Assembly: GCA_963783865.1 (NCBI GenBank)
Contig: CAWAPD010000002.1
Coordinates: forward strand, 248,001 to 312,000
Length of the DNA stretch: 64,000 bases
Direction: 5' to 3'
Source of the DNA: CAWAPD01 sp963783865
GTDB taxonomy: Bacteria > Actinomycetota > Thermoleophilia > UBA2241
The notes below the pieces were generated by a model that did not search any database, had not been told where the DNA came from, and worked only from the letters and a program-made list of their open reading frames with translations. The first letter of the stretch is position 1; every line of letters begins with the position of its first letter. Both the position numbers and the translations under genes were made by a program. This document shows, in pieces, positions 8,781 through 17,266 of this stretch.

Positions 8781-9053
8781 TTGGATTGGTTCAAGTCCGA
8801 CAAGACGGAGCATACGATCCTCGCGACGGCGTGGGTCGTGCCGGAGCCGAGCCGTTGCGTCCAATGCGGGGTCTGCTCGTTCAACTGCCCGATGGGGATC
8901 GACGTGCGCCGGTACGTGTGGCGGGGCGAACCGGTGAAGGACCGCCACTGCCTGACCTGCGGCGAGTGCGTGAACCGCTGTCCCCGCAGGCTGCTGGCCT
9001 TCGAACCGATCAGGTCCCCAGGAACCCCCCAGCCGAATGCGACGGTCCTTTAG
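8781..9053 (+). CDS. HdrC-like dicluster 4Fe-4S ferredoxin
   Basis: Small cytoplasmic iron-sulfur protein of about 90 residues. Two complete cluster motifs are seen: CVQCGVCSFNCP and CLTCGECVNRCP, each C-x2-C-x2-C-x3-C-P, spaced as in HdrC-type electron carriers. The start is set at TTG 8781 (LDWFKSDKTEH), about 10 bases after GGGAGGGAGGC; an in-frame ATG at 8736 is an alternative without a clear ribosome site. It is the first gene of a four-gene operon and is followed after one base by the FAD oxidoreductase. It probably passes electrons between the flavoprotein and the membrane cytochrome b. Confidence 0.82.
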   Translation: MDWFKSDKTEHTILATAWVVPEPSRCVQCGVCSFNCPMGIDVRRYVWRGEPVKDRHCLTCGECVNRCPRRLLAFEPIRSPGTPQPNATVL

Positions 9054-9054
9054 C

Positions 9055-10371
9055 ATGGCTCGACGTCATGTCTTGATCGGCAGCGGGCCGGCCGCCATCG
9101 CGGCCGCGGAGACGATCCGGAGCCGCGACGATCAGGCCGAGATCGTGATCGTCGGCGCCGAGCCCCACGGGTACTACTCGCGCCCGGGTCTCGCCTACTA
9201 CCTGGCGAAGGAGGTGCCCGAGGAAAGGCTCTTTCCCTTCACGCCCCAGGACTTCGCCCGCCTGAACGTCCAGTTGCTCCTCGAACGCGCGGTCCACCTC
9301 GACCCCCCCGCGCACCGGGTGACCATGGAGGGTGGCCGAGAGCTCCCCTACGATCGCCTGCTGGTCGCCACGGGTTCCAGGGCGATCCCAGCCAAGGTGC
9401 CGGGCGCCGACCTGGACGGCGTGGTCAAGCTCGACGACATGGACGATGCCCGCGATCTGATCCGAAGAAGCCGCCACGCCAAGGCGGCGGTGGTCGTCGG
9501 AGGCGGGATCACCGCCCTCGAGATCGCTGAAGGCCTGAGTGCTCGTCGGGTGCACGTCCACTACTTCATGCGCAAGGGCCGCTACTGGAGCAGCGTCCTC
9601 TCGGAGTCCGAATCGCGCATGATCGAGCAGGGACTTCGCGCTCGCGGCGTGCAGATCCACGACTTCACCGAGCTTGCAGGGATCCTTGGCAGGCAAGGCC
9701 GGGTCGTCGGCGTCGAGACTGGTGACGGCACGCAGATCCCCTGCGATCTCGTGGCCATGGCGCTTGGTGTCCGTCCCCAGAAGGAACTGGCCGACGAGGC
9801 CGGGCTCGACTGCGAGCGCGGGATCCTGGTCAACGAGCACCTGCGTTCGAGTGACGAGCACATCTTCGCGGCGGGCGACATCGCCGAGGTACGCGAGACT
9901 CTCACCGACCGGCGTACCCTCGAGGTGCTGTGGAGCTCGGCCCTGGCCAAAGGCCGCATCGCCGGCCTCAACATGGCCTCGGACTCCACGCACGCCTACG
10001 ACACGGGCACGCCCCTCAACGTCACCAGGCTGGCCGGCTTCAAGGTCACGATCATCGGTTCCGTCGGCAGCGGCAAAGACTCCGACCGGCAAAGCCCCGC
10101 CCGTGGCGAGAGCGAGACCTGGGAGGAGCTGGGCGAGGCGGTCGCCGTGGAGTCGCAGAGCGGCGAAACCCACATCCGGCTCGCCCTGGGAGAGAGCACA
10201 ATAGCGGGCGCCGTCGTGATGGGAGACCAGGAGATCTCATTCCCCCTTCATGAGATCATCGCGGCGCGCGCCGACGTCAGTGACATCCGGGCGAGCCTTC
10301 AGGAGCCGGCGGCTCCGGTAGCCGAGATCGTGCGGGAGTTCTGGCCGGGATCGAGGACGCGCCTTGTCTAG
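9055..10371 (+). CDS. FAD-dependent pyridine nucleotide-disulphide-type oxidoreductase
   Basis: Flavoprotein of 438 residues. The FAD dinucleotide motif is at the N-terminus (VLIGSGPAAIAAAETI), the NAD(P)-binding motif near residue 145 (AVVVGGGITALEIAEGL), and the second FAD motif near residue 265 (HIFAAGDIAEV). These place it in the class-I NAD(P)/FAD oxidoreductase family, with rubredoxin-reductase or nitrite-reductase-like flavoprotein relatives. No redox-active CxxC is seen in the FAD domain, so it is not a thioredoxin or lipoamide reductase. The start is taken at ATG 9055; ATG 9037, overlapping the upstream gene, is possible. In this operon it is a likely NAD(P)H entry or exit point. Confidence 0.85.
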   Translation: MARRHVLIGSGPAAIAAAETIRSRDDQAEIVIVGAEPHGYYSRPGLAYYLAKEVPEERLFPFTPQDFARLNVQLLLERAVHLDPPAHRVTMEGGRELPYDRLLVATGSRAIPAKVPGADLDGVVKLDDMDDARDLIRRSRHAKAAVVVGGGITALEIAEGLSARRVHVHYFMRKGRYWSSVLSESESRMIEQGLRARGVQIHDFTELAGILGRQGRVVGVETGDGTQIPCDLVAMALGVRPQKELADEAGLDCERGILVNEHLRSSDEHIFAAGDIAEVRETLTDRRTLEVLWSSALAKGRIAGLNMASDSTHAYDTGTPLNVTRLAGFKVTIIGSVGSGKDSDRQSPARGESETWEELGEAVAVESQSGETHIRLALGESTIAGAVVMGDQEISFPLHEIIAARADVSDIRASLQEPAAPVAEIVREFWPGSRTRLV

Positions 10372-11131
10372 GCGTTCAGGGAAGCGCCGGCACACGTTCG
10401 GGGCGGTCCCGGCCGCAGCAGTCTCCTGGCTCGGGCGATATCGGGAGCTCTGGTACGCGCTCGGGGCGATCGTCGTGGTCACGGCATTCTATCTGCTCGC
10501 GTATCGACAGGCGGGCAGGTTCCCCTCGGCGTCCAGTCTCGCGGGTCACGGGATCGGCATCCTGGGCTTCATCCTCATGCTGATGACCGCGACCCTCTAC
10601 TCGATCCGCAAGCGGCTGACCGATGCCCGCTGGGGGAGCATGGCAGCCTGGCTCAGATTCCATATGGTCACGGGGTTGGTCGGCCCCTACATGGTCTTGC
10701 TCCACACCAGCATGCGGTTCCGGGGATTGGCAGGCGTGGCCATGCTCCTGACCGTCGTCGTCGTGATCAGCGGCCTGGTCGGCCGGTACATCTACACCGC
10801 CGTGCCCCGCGTCATCGAAGGCGCCGAGCCCGACGTCGACCCGCTCGATCACCCGGTTGCGCGATCCGAAGTGTCGTCGATGGCCTCGGCCGATCTGGCG
10901 ATAGCCCCGGCCGTCGCCCTGGACCCGTCCCCCATCGGGAGTGGCCAGCCCTGGGGGGCGCAGGCTGCCCCGGCTGGGCGGCGGTCTCTGGACCGGCGTC
11001 TTGATCGCCTCGCGGCGCGGAGGCGGGCGCTAGCGGTCTGGCGTTCCCTCCATCTCCCCCTCACCTGGGCGCTCTTCGTCGCTGCCTTCGTGCACGCGGC
11101 CGGGGCCCTCTACTACTCGATCGGGCGATAG
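10364..11131 (+). CDS. diheme b-type membrane cytochrome
   Basis: Integral membrane protein of 255 residues, start TTG 10364, overlapping the upstream stop by 8 bases. About five hydrophobic segments are visible. Two of them each carry a pair of histidines with 13 residues between: His100/His114 and His230/His244. Paired H-x13-H in two helices is the ligand pattern of transmembrane cytochromes b with two stacked hemes (bc1-type b and related quinone-linked subunits). A soluble, Pro/Ala-rich loop (about 150-225) separates the two halves. It should move electrons across the membrane between the cytoplasmic ferredoxin/flavoprotein and the multiheme cytochrome c encoded next. Overall similarity to a named family was not established. 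Confidence 0.78.
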   Translation: MSRRSGKRRHTFGAVPAAAVSWLGRYRELWYALGAIVVVTAFYLLAYRQAGRFPSASSLAGHGIGILGFILMLMTATLYSIRKRLTDARWGSMAAWLRFHMVTGLVGPYMVLLHTSMRFRGLAGVAMLLTVVVVISGLVGRYIYTAVPRVIEGAEPDVDPLDHPVARSEVSSMASADLAIAPAVALDPSPIGSGQPWGAQAAPAGRRSLDRRLDRLAARRRALAVWRSLHLPLTWALFVAAFVHAAGALYYSIGR

Positions 11132-11147
11132 GAGACGTGGTGCGACT

Positions 11148-11948
11148 GTGAAGGATCGACCGCGCTTCCTGTCCGGCATGCGAGTGGTGGCCGCCGTGGT
11201 CACCCTCCTGGGCATCGGGGTGTGGATCCTGATCCAGGGCCCGGCCCTGTTCAGCCCAGGCCCCCTGAATGCGCAGGCCAAGACCCAGGCGCTGGGAGGT
11301 GTCACCAGTCATGCTCAGCTGGCCGGTCGATGCGGCGCCTGTCACGCCGCTCCCTGGAGCTCCCAGACCATGGCCGACCGCTGCAACGCCTGCCACACAG
11401 ACGTCAGAACCCAGATTCAGGGCCACAGCGGGATCCACGGCGGTCTGGTAGGCGCGATGTCATCCCCCACCTGCGGCGTCTGCCATTCGGAGCACCTCGG
11501 ACCCAACGGCGCGCTCACGGCCAACTTCGACCACAACGCCTTCCCGTTCAAGCTGACTGGCGCGCACGCCAGGGTGGCGTGCCAGCTCTGCCACACCACC
11601 GCCACGTCCCTCCAAGACCTGCGCAACACGCCTCAGGACTGCTACTCCTGCCACGCGAACGTCGACAAGCACTCTGGGACCTTCGGGAAGCTGTGCGGGC
11701 AGTGCCACAACACGACCACCTGGGCCAACGCGAAGTTCGACCACACCGTCTTCCCGCTCAACCACGGCAGCAACCAGCAGACGGCCACGTGCACGACGTG
11801 CCATCCGAACGGCTTCAGCACCTACACATGCCTTGGGTGCCACTTCCACACCCCGGCCCGAGTCCAGTCCGACCACGAGGGGAAGAGCCTCGCCGCGCTG
11901 GCTGACTGCATCCACTGCCATCCCGGCGGGCGGGGAGCGGGCAACTAG
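11148..11948 (+). CDS. membrane-anchored nine-heme cytochrome c
   Basis: Protein of 266 residues; GTG start at 11148 after GGAGACGTGG. A single N-terminal helix (about residues 10-32) anchors a periplasmic domain with nine CxxCH heme sites: CGACH, CNACH, CGVCH, CQLCH, CYSCH, CGQCH, CTTCH, CLGCH and CIHCH. Extra histidines in FDHNAFPF, FDHTVFPLNH and SDHEGKS are spaced as distal ligands, as in cytochrome c3-like and NapC/TorC-related domains. It closes the operon and is the extracytoplasmic end of the proposed electron wire. The partner outside the cell is unknown. Confidence 0.9.
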   Translation: MKDRPRFLSGMRVVAAVVTLLGIGVWILIQGPALFSPGPLNAQAKTQALGGVTSHAQLAGRCGACHAAPWSSQTMADRCNACHTDVRTQIQGHSGIHGGLVGAMSSPTCGVCHSEHLGPNGALTANFDHNAFPFKLTGAHARVACQLCHTTATSLQDLRNTPQDCYSCHANVDKHSGTFGKLCGQCHNTTTWANAKFDHTVFPLNHGSNQQTATCTTCHPNGFSTYTCLGCHFHTPARVQSDHEGKSLAALADCIHCHPGGRGAGN

Positions 11949-12075
11949 GACTCTCAGCCTGACTCCGACCGGCAAGCCCAGCCGGTGACTCGCGGCGCCT
12001 CACCTGGCCACAATCCACCCCCTGCGGAGAGCCGTGAATCCGGAGCGCTCCTCCGGAGGCGAGGCGCCCGACCCC

Positions 12076-13083
12076 CTACCTCCGCAGGAACTCCGCCATG
12101 GTCGCCGCCCGCGCGTCGTTCGCCGCGAGCGGCTTGAGCCCCCAGTCCGCCTCGATCGTGTGCAGCAGCGAGTAGTGGTCGTAGGGCCGTGCCGACCGGT
12201 ACCCGGTCCGCGCCCCGCTGCCGGCGAAGATCGTGGCCACGTGGTTGTCGGTGTCGCTGCCCTCGTCCCACGTGATCACGAGCAGCGAGGGGGACGAGGT
12301 GAACGCGGGCGAGCCGAGTATCTGCGGCACCTCCTTCGCCAGCCACGCGTCGCCGGTCGAGACCGGGCAGTCGTGCATGTCGCTGCACATGTTGGGAGTG
12401 ATGAAGGCGAAGTCGGGCGTAGTCTTCGCCGATTGCAGGTCGGTGGCAAGCTGCGTGAACGGCACGACGTGACTGTCGCGTCGCGCCGCGTTGTCGAGGA
12501 TGTCGGTGTAGTAGAGGAACGGGATGTGCTTGACCGCGTAGAGCGAGCCGGCGTTCGAGCTGTAGCCCGGCGATGGCATGCTCTCGCCGTAGAGCTTCCA
12601 GGTGCGGCCCGACGCCTCCATGCGGTCGGCCAGGTTCGCCACGTCCACTGCGTACCCGGCCGTCGGCGGGTTGCGGTCGTCGGTGATTCCCTGCGTGGAA
12701 CCGCTCGTGAGCGCGATGTAGTTGGGCAGGCTGGGATGGGTGATCGCCGAGTAGTCGGCGGCCAGCGAGTAATGGGCTGCCAGCCCGTTGATGAACGGTG
12801 CCTGCGTGTTGCCGATGATCTCGCTCGTCGAGTGGTTCTCCATGACGATCACGAAGATGTGCGCGAGCGGTGGAAGGCCGCCCGTCGTGGCGGCGGAGGA
12901 CGACGCTGTGGGCGAGGGCGAGGATGAGGGGATCGGCGTCGACGGCTGAGCCGTCGACGCCGCCCCCGATCCCGATCCGCAGCCCGCCACGGCGAGAAGC
13001 GCCAGCAGCGCGGCCGCGACCCACACGTGCGTCGGGGCCGCGAAGCCGGCGCGGCGCCGGGCGCACGCGAACGTTCTGGTCAT
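12076..13083 (-). CDS. phosphoesterase-family (acid-phosphatase-like) lipoprotein
   Basis: Secreted lipoprotein of about 335 residues. The ATG at 13083 (MTRTFACARRR) opens a signal peptide with lipobox LAVAGC; a GTG at 13101 would add six residues. A Ser/Pro-rich linker follows. The catalytic domain is the PF04185 phosphoesterase type: HIFVIVMENHS holds the metal/nucleophile loop, with ITHPSLPNYIALTSG, FITPNMCSDMHDC, VITWDEGSDTDNH and a final PYDHYSLLHTIE segment. Actinobacterial members act as acid phosphatases or phosphatidylinositol phosphatases. It is monocistronic and unrelated in length to the propeller fusion at 2111-4735. Confidence 0.85.
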   Translation of the reverse strand: MTRTFACARRRAGFAAPTHVWVAAALLALLAVAGCGSGSGAASTAQPSTPIPSSSPSPTASSSAATTGGLPPLAHIFVIVMENHSTSEIIGNTQAPFINGLAAHYSLAADYSAITHPSLPNYIALTSGSTQGITDDRNPPTAGYAVDVANLADRMEASGRTWKLYGESMPSPGYSSNAGSLYAVKHIPFLYYTDILDNAARRDSHVVPFTQLATDLQSAKTTPDFAFITPNMCSDMHDCPVSTGDAWLAKEVPQILGSPAFTSSPSLLVITWDEGSDTDNHVATIFAGSGARTGYRSARPYDHYSLLHTIEADWGLKPLAANDARAATMAEFLRR

Positions 13084-13170
13084 GACCTCGTCGGGGCTCA
13101 CGATGGGTCCGACTTGCCCAGTACGGGCGATGCCCAGACCGTTGGGCCGCCGTGACCGGCCGCCCGCCGT

Positions 13171-14361
13171 CTACTGCGGCTCGGCGACGATCTCCCGCAT
13201 CTCTGCGTCGATCGTCACACCCCAGCGCGAGAACTCTTCGAAGAAGCGTTCCGGCGGCACGATCTGCTCGGGGGCGAACACGCCGGGGCCGGCGATCTCG
13301 CCCGCGGCCATCATCTTGGCGACGATCGCCGGCGGGATGCCGGTGTCGACGTCGCCGCCGCCGGCGCCGTACCGCTTGTTGGCCGGAATGACCGCGCGAA
13401 CGCGCCACTCGACGCGCCGCCCGTCCTTGCGGCCGCGCACCACGCCGATCAGGTAGTCGACGTCGTCCATCACCGTGTCGGCCGTCGGCCGCGGGATCCT
13501 GCTCGCTGCCGCGAGCAGGGTATCCCGCGGCCGCATCTTCTGTCCCGCCACCTCGATCTCGTCCTTGCTGGTGAGGCCGATCTTCACCAGGAATCGCATC
13601 TGCTCGGTGAACTCGGCGGGCAGCGAGAGCTTGAACGTGGCGCTGTTCAGGCCCTGGGCACCCCACGTGTGCACGAAGGTGATCGGCTCGGAGTGGATGG
13701 TGTGGTGGGCCTCGAGCATGCCGGCCGGCTGGCCGAAGTCGATGAGCTCGGGACGATCGCCGCCCTTGATGGTCTCATCCCAGGCGCCGTCGATGAACTG
13801 CGGGCAGGGCACGCTGAACTCGTCGCACAGCGTCTCGAGCGAGTACGGCGGCACCCAGCCCTCGTAGGCGCTCCAGTCGGTGTGGTCGACGTTGCCGCAG
13901 AGGGCGTGCGCCTCCTCGATCGTGTCGAGCCGTGAGGCGCCGTACGCCGCCAGGATGTTGGTCACGCCGGGGGCCCCGCCCATGCAGATGACCGCCGTCA
14001 CGCCGGCCTTCTTGAACTCGTCGTCGAGGCTGAGCTGCTGCTTCGAGATGTGGAAGAGCCCGCCGAGGTCGGTGTAGTGGACCCCGGCCGCCGCCGCGGC
14101 GTGCATCACGTCGATGTTCCAGAAGTGCTGCGTGCAGTTGATCATCGCGTCGCAGCCGGCGATGACGCCCTTCACGCTCTCCTGGTCGCGGGCGTCGACG
14201 AAGGCGGCGACGGCCTTGCCGCCGCCTTGGGCGGCAGCCACCGCCGCCGCCTGCTGCTCCGAGTAGTCGGCGACGACGATCGCCTCGACTTCGGGGCTGA
14301 TGCCGAGCTCCTGCACCGCCCACCTGCCCATCGCTCCGGCTCCGACGACGGCGATCTTCAT
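13171..14361 (-). CDS. saccharopine dehydrogenase-like NAD(P) oxidoreductase
   Basis: Cytoplasmic Rossmann-fold enzyme of 396 residues; ATG at 14361 behind GAGGAGGCCAGCC. The nucleotide-binding motif is VVGAGAMGRWAVQEL at the N-terminus. CDAMINCTQHFWNIDVMHAA and GGAPGVTNILAAY are characteristic of the saccharopine dehydrogenase/lysine dehydrogenase family. The length is near that of LysDH-type proteins. It is 105 bp downstream of a BKACE-type cleavage enzyme on the same strand. In lysine fermentation the Kce enzyme works with a 3,5-diaminohexanoate dehydrogenase, so a role as an amino-acid dehydrogenase in a related pathway is plausible but unproven. Confidence 0.82.
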   Translation of the reverse strand: MKIAVVGAGAMGRWAVQELGISPEVEAIVVADYSEQQAAAVAAAQGGGKAVAAFVDARDQESVKGVIAGCDAMINCTQHFWNIDVMHAAAAAGVHYTDLGGLFHISKQQLSLDDEFKKAGVTAVICMGGAPGVTNILAAYGASRLDTIEEAHALCGNVDHTDWSAYEGWVPPYSLETLCDEFSVPCPQFIDGAWDETIKGGDRPELIDFGQPAGMLEAHHTIHSEPITFVHTWGAQGLNSATFKLSLPAEFTEQMRFLVKIGLTSKDEIEVAGQKMRPRDTLLAAASRIPRPTADTVMDDVDYLIGVVRGRKDGRRVEWRVRAVIPANKRYGAGGGDVDTGIPPAIVAKMMAAGEIAGPGVFAPEQIVPPERFFEEFSRWGVTIDAEMREIVAEPQ

Positions 14362-14466
14362 GGCTGGCCTCCTCGTGGCTCTTCCGCCTGCGTGGCGTGT
14401 GGATGTCCCCTATGGATCACGTCTATCAGACAGCCTGCTTCGCACCCCCGCTGCACGCCGGTTGCA

Positions 14467-15288
14467 TCAGGCCAGCGACAACTGCCGCCGCGCCTCGTCG
14501 GCCGTCGCGACGTCGCGCCCCATCTCCCCCGCCATCCTGACCACCCGCGAGACGAGCTGCGCGTTGCTCTCGGCGAGCACGCCACGCGAATAGTAGATGT
14601 TGTCCTCGAGGCCGACGCGGACGTGCCCGCCCATCGCCATGGCCAGCGCCGTCATGGGCAGCTGCGCCTTGCCGATGCCGATCACCGACCAGGTCGAACC
14701 GGCCGGCATCGTTGCGACGAGGAAGGCGAGCGAGCGGCCGGTCGCCGGCATGCCGTAGGCGGTGCCCAGGACGAACTGGAAGTGGAGCGGCTGGCGCAGC
14801 AGTCCCTGCTGCGCCAGCCGCTCGCAGGTCGCCACCATGCCCGCCTCGAAGCACTCGAGCTCCGGTTTGATGCCCAGCTCGAGACAGCGGCGAGCCAGCG
14901 TCTCGACGAACTCGGGCGGATTGAGGAAGACGCCGGCCGGCGTGTTCACCGAGCCGGCGTCGAGTGACGCCATCTCCGGCCTCAGGACGAGCGGCGCGAG
15001 GCGCTCCTCGGTCGGCAGGTTGCGCCCCGGGATGCCGCTCGTCGTGAGGCACAGGATGGCATCGGTCTCTCCCTGCAGCCCGTCGACGACCTCGCGGAAC
15101 AGGCCCACGTCCTGCGAGCCCCGACCCGTCTTCGGATCGCGCACGTGGACGTGAAGGACGGCCGCGCCGGCCTGCCACGCCTCCACACCCGACGCGACGA
15201 TCTCGTCGGGGGTGATCGGGATGTACGGCGTCTGGTCCTTGCTTATGCGCGAGCCGGTGAGGGCGGCTGAGACGATGAGCTCGTCCAT
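14467..15288 (-). CDS. 3-keto-5-aminohexanoate cleavage enzyme family (BKACE)
   Basis: Zn-dependent beta-keto acid cleavage enzyme of 273 residues with a TIM-barrel fold. The family signatures are present: VLHVHVRDPKTGRGS with the metal-binding His-x-His, PELECFEAGM with the conserved Glu, and GGHVRVGLEDN near the C-terminus. BKACE enzymes transfer the acid's keto fragment to acetyl-CoA; Kce acts in lysine fermentation, while paralogues take carnitine-derived, aliphatic or aromatic keto acids. The sequence alone does not settle the substrate. The following saccharopine dehydrogenase-like gene supports an amino-acid or amine catabolic role. Confidence 0.87.
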   Translation of the reverse strand: MDELIVSAALTGSRISKDQTPYIPITPDEIVASGVEAWQAGAAVLHVHVRDPKTGRGSQDVGLFREVVDGLQGETDAILCLTTSGIPGRNLPTEERLAPLVLRPEMASLDAGSVNTPAGVFLNPPEFVETLARRCLELGIKPELECFEAGMVATCERLAQQGLLRQPLHFQFVLGTAYGMPATGRSLAFLVATMPAGSTWSVIGIGKAQLPMTALAMAMGGHVRVGLEDNIYYSRGVLAESNAQLVSRVVRMAGEMGRDVATADEARRQLSLA

Positions 15289-15491
15289 CTCAGCCGCCCC
15301 GACCGCCGGGTCGCACGCCGCCTGTCGGCGGCCGGGTCGCGAACGCGTTCCTGTCGGGCTTCTTCATCGCGCCGGTATCGTACGACGGGCGAGCGGGCGA
15401 CGGCGAGAGTTGCGGCGCGCAACGGTTTCCCGTGAGCGACCGCCGGACAGGTAGGCCCCGTCCGTACGTGCGCAGACGAAAGGAGTGCGTC

Positions 15492-15782
15492 GTGGAGAGG
15501 CCTGGAAGAGTGATCGGCGGCCTGGCCGGACTGTTGCTCGTGGCGGCCGCGGTGGTGGCGGCGATCGCGGCGCTCGTCATCATCGTCATGACCGCTATGG
15601 CCGCGATCGCCGCCGTCGCGGCCGCGCTGGTGGCCTACTTCAAGCGTGAGAAGTGGACGCTGCCGGCGTATCGGTGGGCGCGTGAACAGACCAGCAAACG
15701 AGGCTTTGTCCCGTGGTCCGCGAGCGGCCGCGAGTCGGGCGAAGAGGAGCCCTTCGCCGACGACCCCGCGGTCGCCGAGTAG
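15492..15782 (+). CDS. small single- or double-span membrane protein
   Basis: Hypothetical protein of 96 residues. The GTG at 15492 follows AAAGGAGTGCGTC. A long Ala/Val-rich hydrophobic stretch (about residues 8-46) can form one or two helices and ends at the positively charged FKREKW. The C-terminal 45 residues are polar, with an acidic end (EEEPFADDPAVAE). No family was recognised. It is flanked by the divergent BKACE gene and a convergent hypothetical gene. Confidence 0.6.
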   Translation: MERPGRVIGGLAGLLLVAAAVVAAIAALVIIVMTAMAAIAAVAAALVAYFKREKWTLPAYRWAREQTSKRGFVPWSASGRESGEEEPFADDPAVAE

Positions 15783-15846
15783 CCGGACCGCCACACCGTC
15801 TGCCCCGGTGCGGCGAGACGACGGGGCGCCGTGATGACCTCTCCCC

Positions 15847-16335
15847 TCACGGCGCCGGGATCGAGTGCGTCAGCGTCACCGGGCCCAGCAGCCGCGACTC
15901 GTAGAACCGCGACGGCGTGCCACTCGCGATGACGCGGCTCACCTCGGGGTCCGCCCCGATGGCGCGCGGCGCGATGCCGAAGCGGGGCACGTCCACGCCG
16001 CTGTTGACCACGTCGGTCGGATTCGGCGATGCGATCGCGCCCGGCCCGAAGAACTGTGCCTGCCAGCGCCAGGTCGTGGTGAGCGCCGCCCGCCACTTGT
16101 CCAGCGTGCCGTAGCCCCAGTCCTGCCCCTCCTCGGCCATCACGTCGGCGATCCGCGTGTTGTAGGTGCAGTAATCGAGCGTGACCTTCTTCTGGATGTG
16201 CGACTGCGGTGCCGGCGCCGTCCCAAGGCCGTCGCCGTCGTTCGCCGACTGCAGCGAGTGGGACAGGGCGGCATCGAAGCTCAGCGGGTTCGCAGGGTCG
16301 AACGGCCAGGCCAGCGTCGCCGTGTCGGCCGCCAT
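15847..16335 (-). CDS. hypothetical protein, orphan
   Basis: Protein of about 162 residues read from the ATG at 16335; no clear ribosome site is seen, so the start is uncertain. The reading frame is well conserved in codon bias. It has an aromatic-rich core (DYCTYNTRIADVM, WGYGTLDKWRAALTTTWRWQ) and no signal peptide in this version. The frame stays open upstream, passing a Cys-rich segment (SSCRSCARPGERFCGG), so a longer protein starting at an unusual codon is possible. I do not recognise a family. It is divergent from the lipoprotein gene at 16511. Confidence 0.45.
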   Translation of the reverse strand: MAADTATLAWPFDPANPLSFDAALSHSLQSANDGDGLGTAPAPQSHIQKKVTLDYCTYNTRIADVMAEEGQDWGYGTLDKWRAALTTTWRWQAQFFGPGAIASPNPTDVVNSGVDVPRFGIAPRAIGADPEVSRVIASGTPSRFYESRLLGPVTLTHSIPAP

Positions 16336-16510
16336 CGCACCACCGCAAAACCGTTCGCCGGGTCGCGCGCACGAGCGGCACGACGACACGGAGACCTCGC
16401 CGGTCGTGGCGTCGCCAGCAGCTCGCGGCGCTGCCTCGGGAAGGAATCGCCGGCCGCCGGCGTCGTTCTGGATGTAGGCACAACAATCGTCGAACCAGAA
16501 AGGTCGAGCG

Positions 16511-17032
16511 ATGAAACGATTCCTCATCTCCGCCGCCGCCGTGGCGATCATGGTCACCATCGCGGCTTGCGGTTCCAAAGCTGTCGGCGGCACGTCGTCG
16601 GCGACCGGCATGGCGACCGTCAACGGCAAGTCGATCAACGGCCAGACGGTCCTGGTCGACTCCTCCGGTCTCCCGTTGTACGCCAACAACAAGGAAGCGA
16701 CGGGCATGGTCAAGTGCGACGGCGCCTGCGCCTCCATCTGGATCCCCCTGACCGCCGACAAGGGCAAGCCGACCGAGACCGGCGTTTCGGGCAAGCTCGG
16801 CGAGATCACCCGGCCCGACGGCAGCCGCCAGGTGACGTTCAACGGCGAGCCCGTGTACACGTTCTACGCGGATCATGCGGGACAGGTGACCGGCGACGGG
16901 TTCCACGACGCGTTCAACGGCCAGAGCTTCACGTGGCATGTGGAACGTAGCGGGACGACCGCGGCCGCGGCTGGCGGCTCCGGAGGGACCCTCAACACCG
17001 CCAAGTCCAGCGGCGTCACGAGCCGCTACTAG
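16511..17032 (+). CDS. COG4315-type lipoprotein with secreted repeats (PF03640)
   Basis: Lipoprotein of 173 residues; ATG at 16511 after AGAAAGGTCGAGCG. The signal peptide ends in the lipobox TIAAC (Cys20). Two copies of the secreted repeat unit follow: LVDSSGLPLYANNKE with CDGACASIWIPL, and VTFNGEPVYTFYADHAGQVTGD. The final LNTAKSSGVTSRY tail is Gly/Ser-rich. Proteins of this family are common in Actinobacteria, are surface-exposed, and have no proven biochemical role. Confidence 0.85.
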   Translation: MKRFLISAAAVAIMVTIAACGSKAVGGTSSATGMATVNGKSINGQTVLVDSSGLPLYANNKEATGMVKCDGACASIWIPLTADKGKPTETGVSGKLGEITRPDGSRQVTFNGEPVYTFYADHAGQVTGDGFHDAFNGQSFTWHVERSGTTAAAAGGSGGTLNTAKSSGVTSRY

Positions 17033-17084
17033 CGATGACCGCGCGCCGGGCCGCGGAGGGCGATGCCCCGAGGCAGGGGCGACG

Positions 17085-17135
17085 GGCGGCGCCGGGCGGG
17101 CGGCCCGCGAAAGCGGGCCTGCCCCCGGCGCCGCC
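17085..17135. terminator. large GC cruciform after the COG4315 lipoprotein
   Basis: Outer arms GGCGGCGCCGGG (17085-17096) and its complement (17124-17135) enclose an inner stem GCCCGC-GAAA-GCGGGC (17103-17118) with a GNRA-type loop. A second GC palindrome follows at about 17150-17195. Together they fill most of the 230-base gap to the anti-sigma gene. There is no U-tract; the position after a stop codon favours termination. Confidence 0.55.
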
Positions 17136-17266
17136 CCGGCGTGCAGGCGCCCTCCGGGCCGCCGGGCCGCCGGCGGAGGCCGGCGGCCGGGCGGCGCCGT
17201 CAACAGCGGCCCGCGTGAGCGCACGCATGAGGTGGTATCACCAAGACCATGAGCTACCCAGGAACC

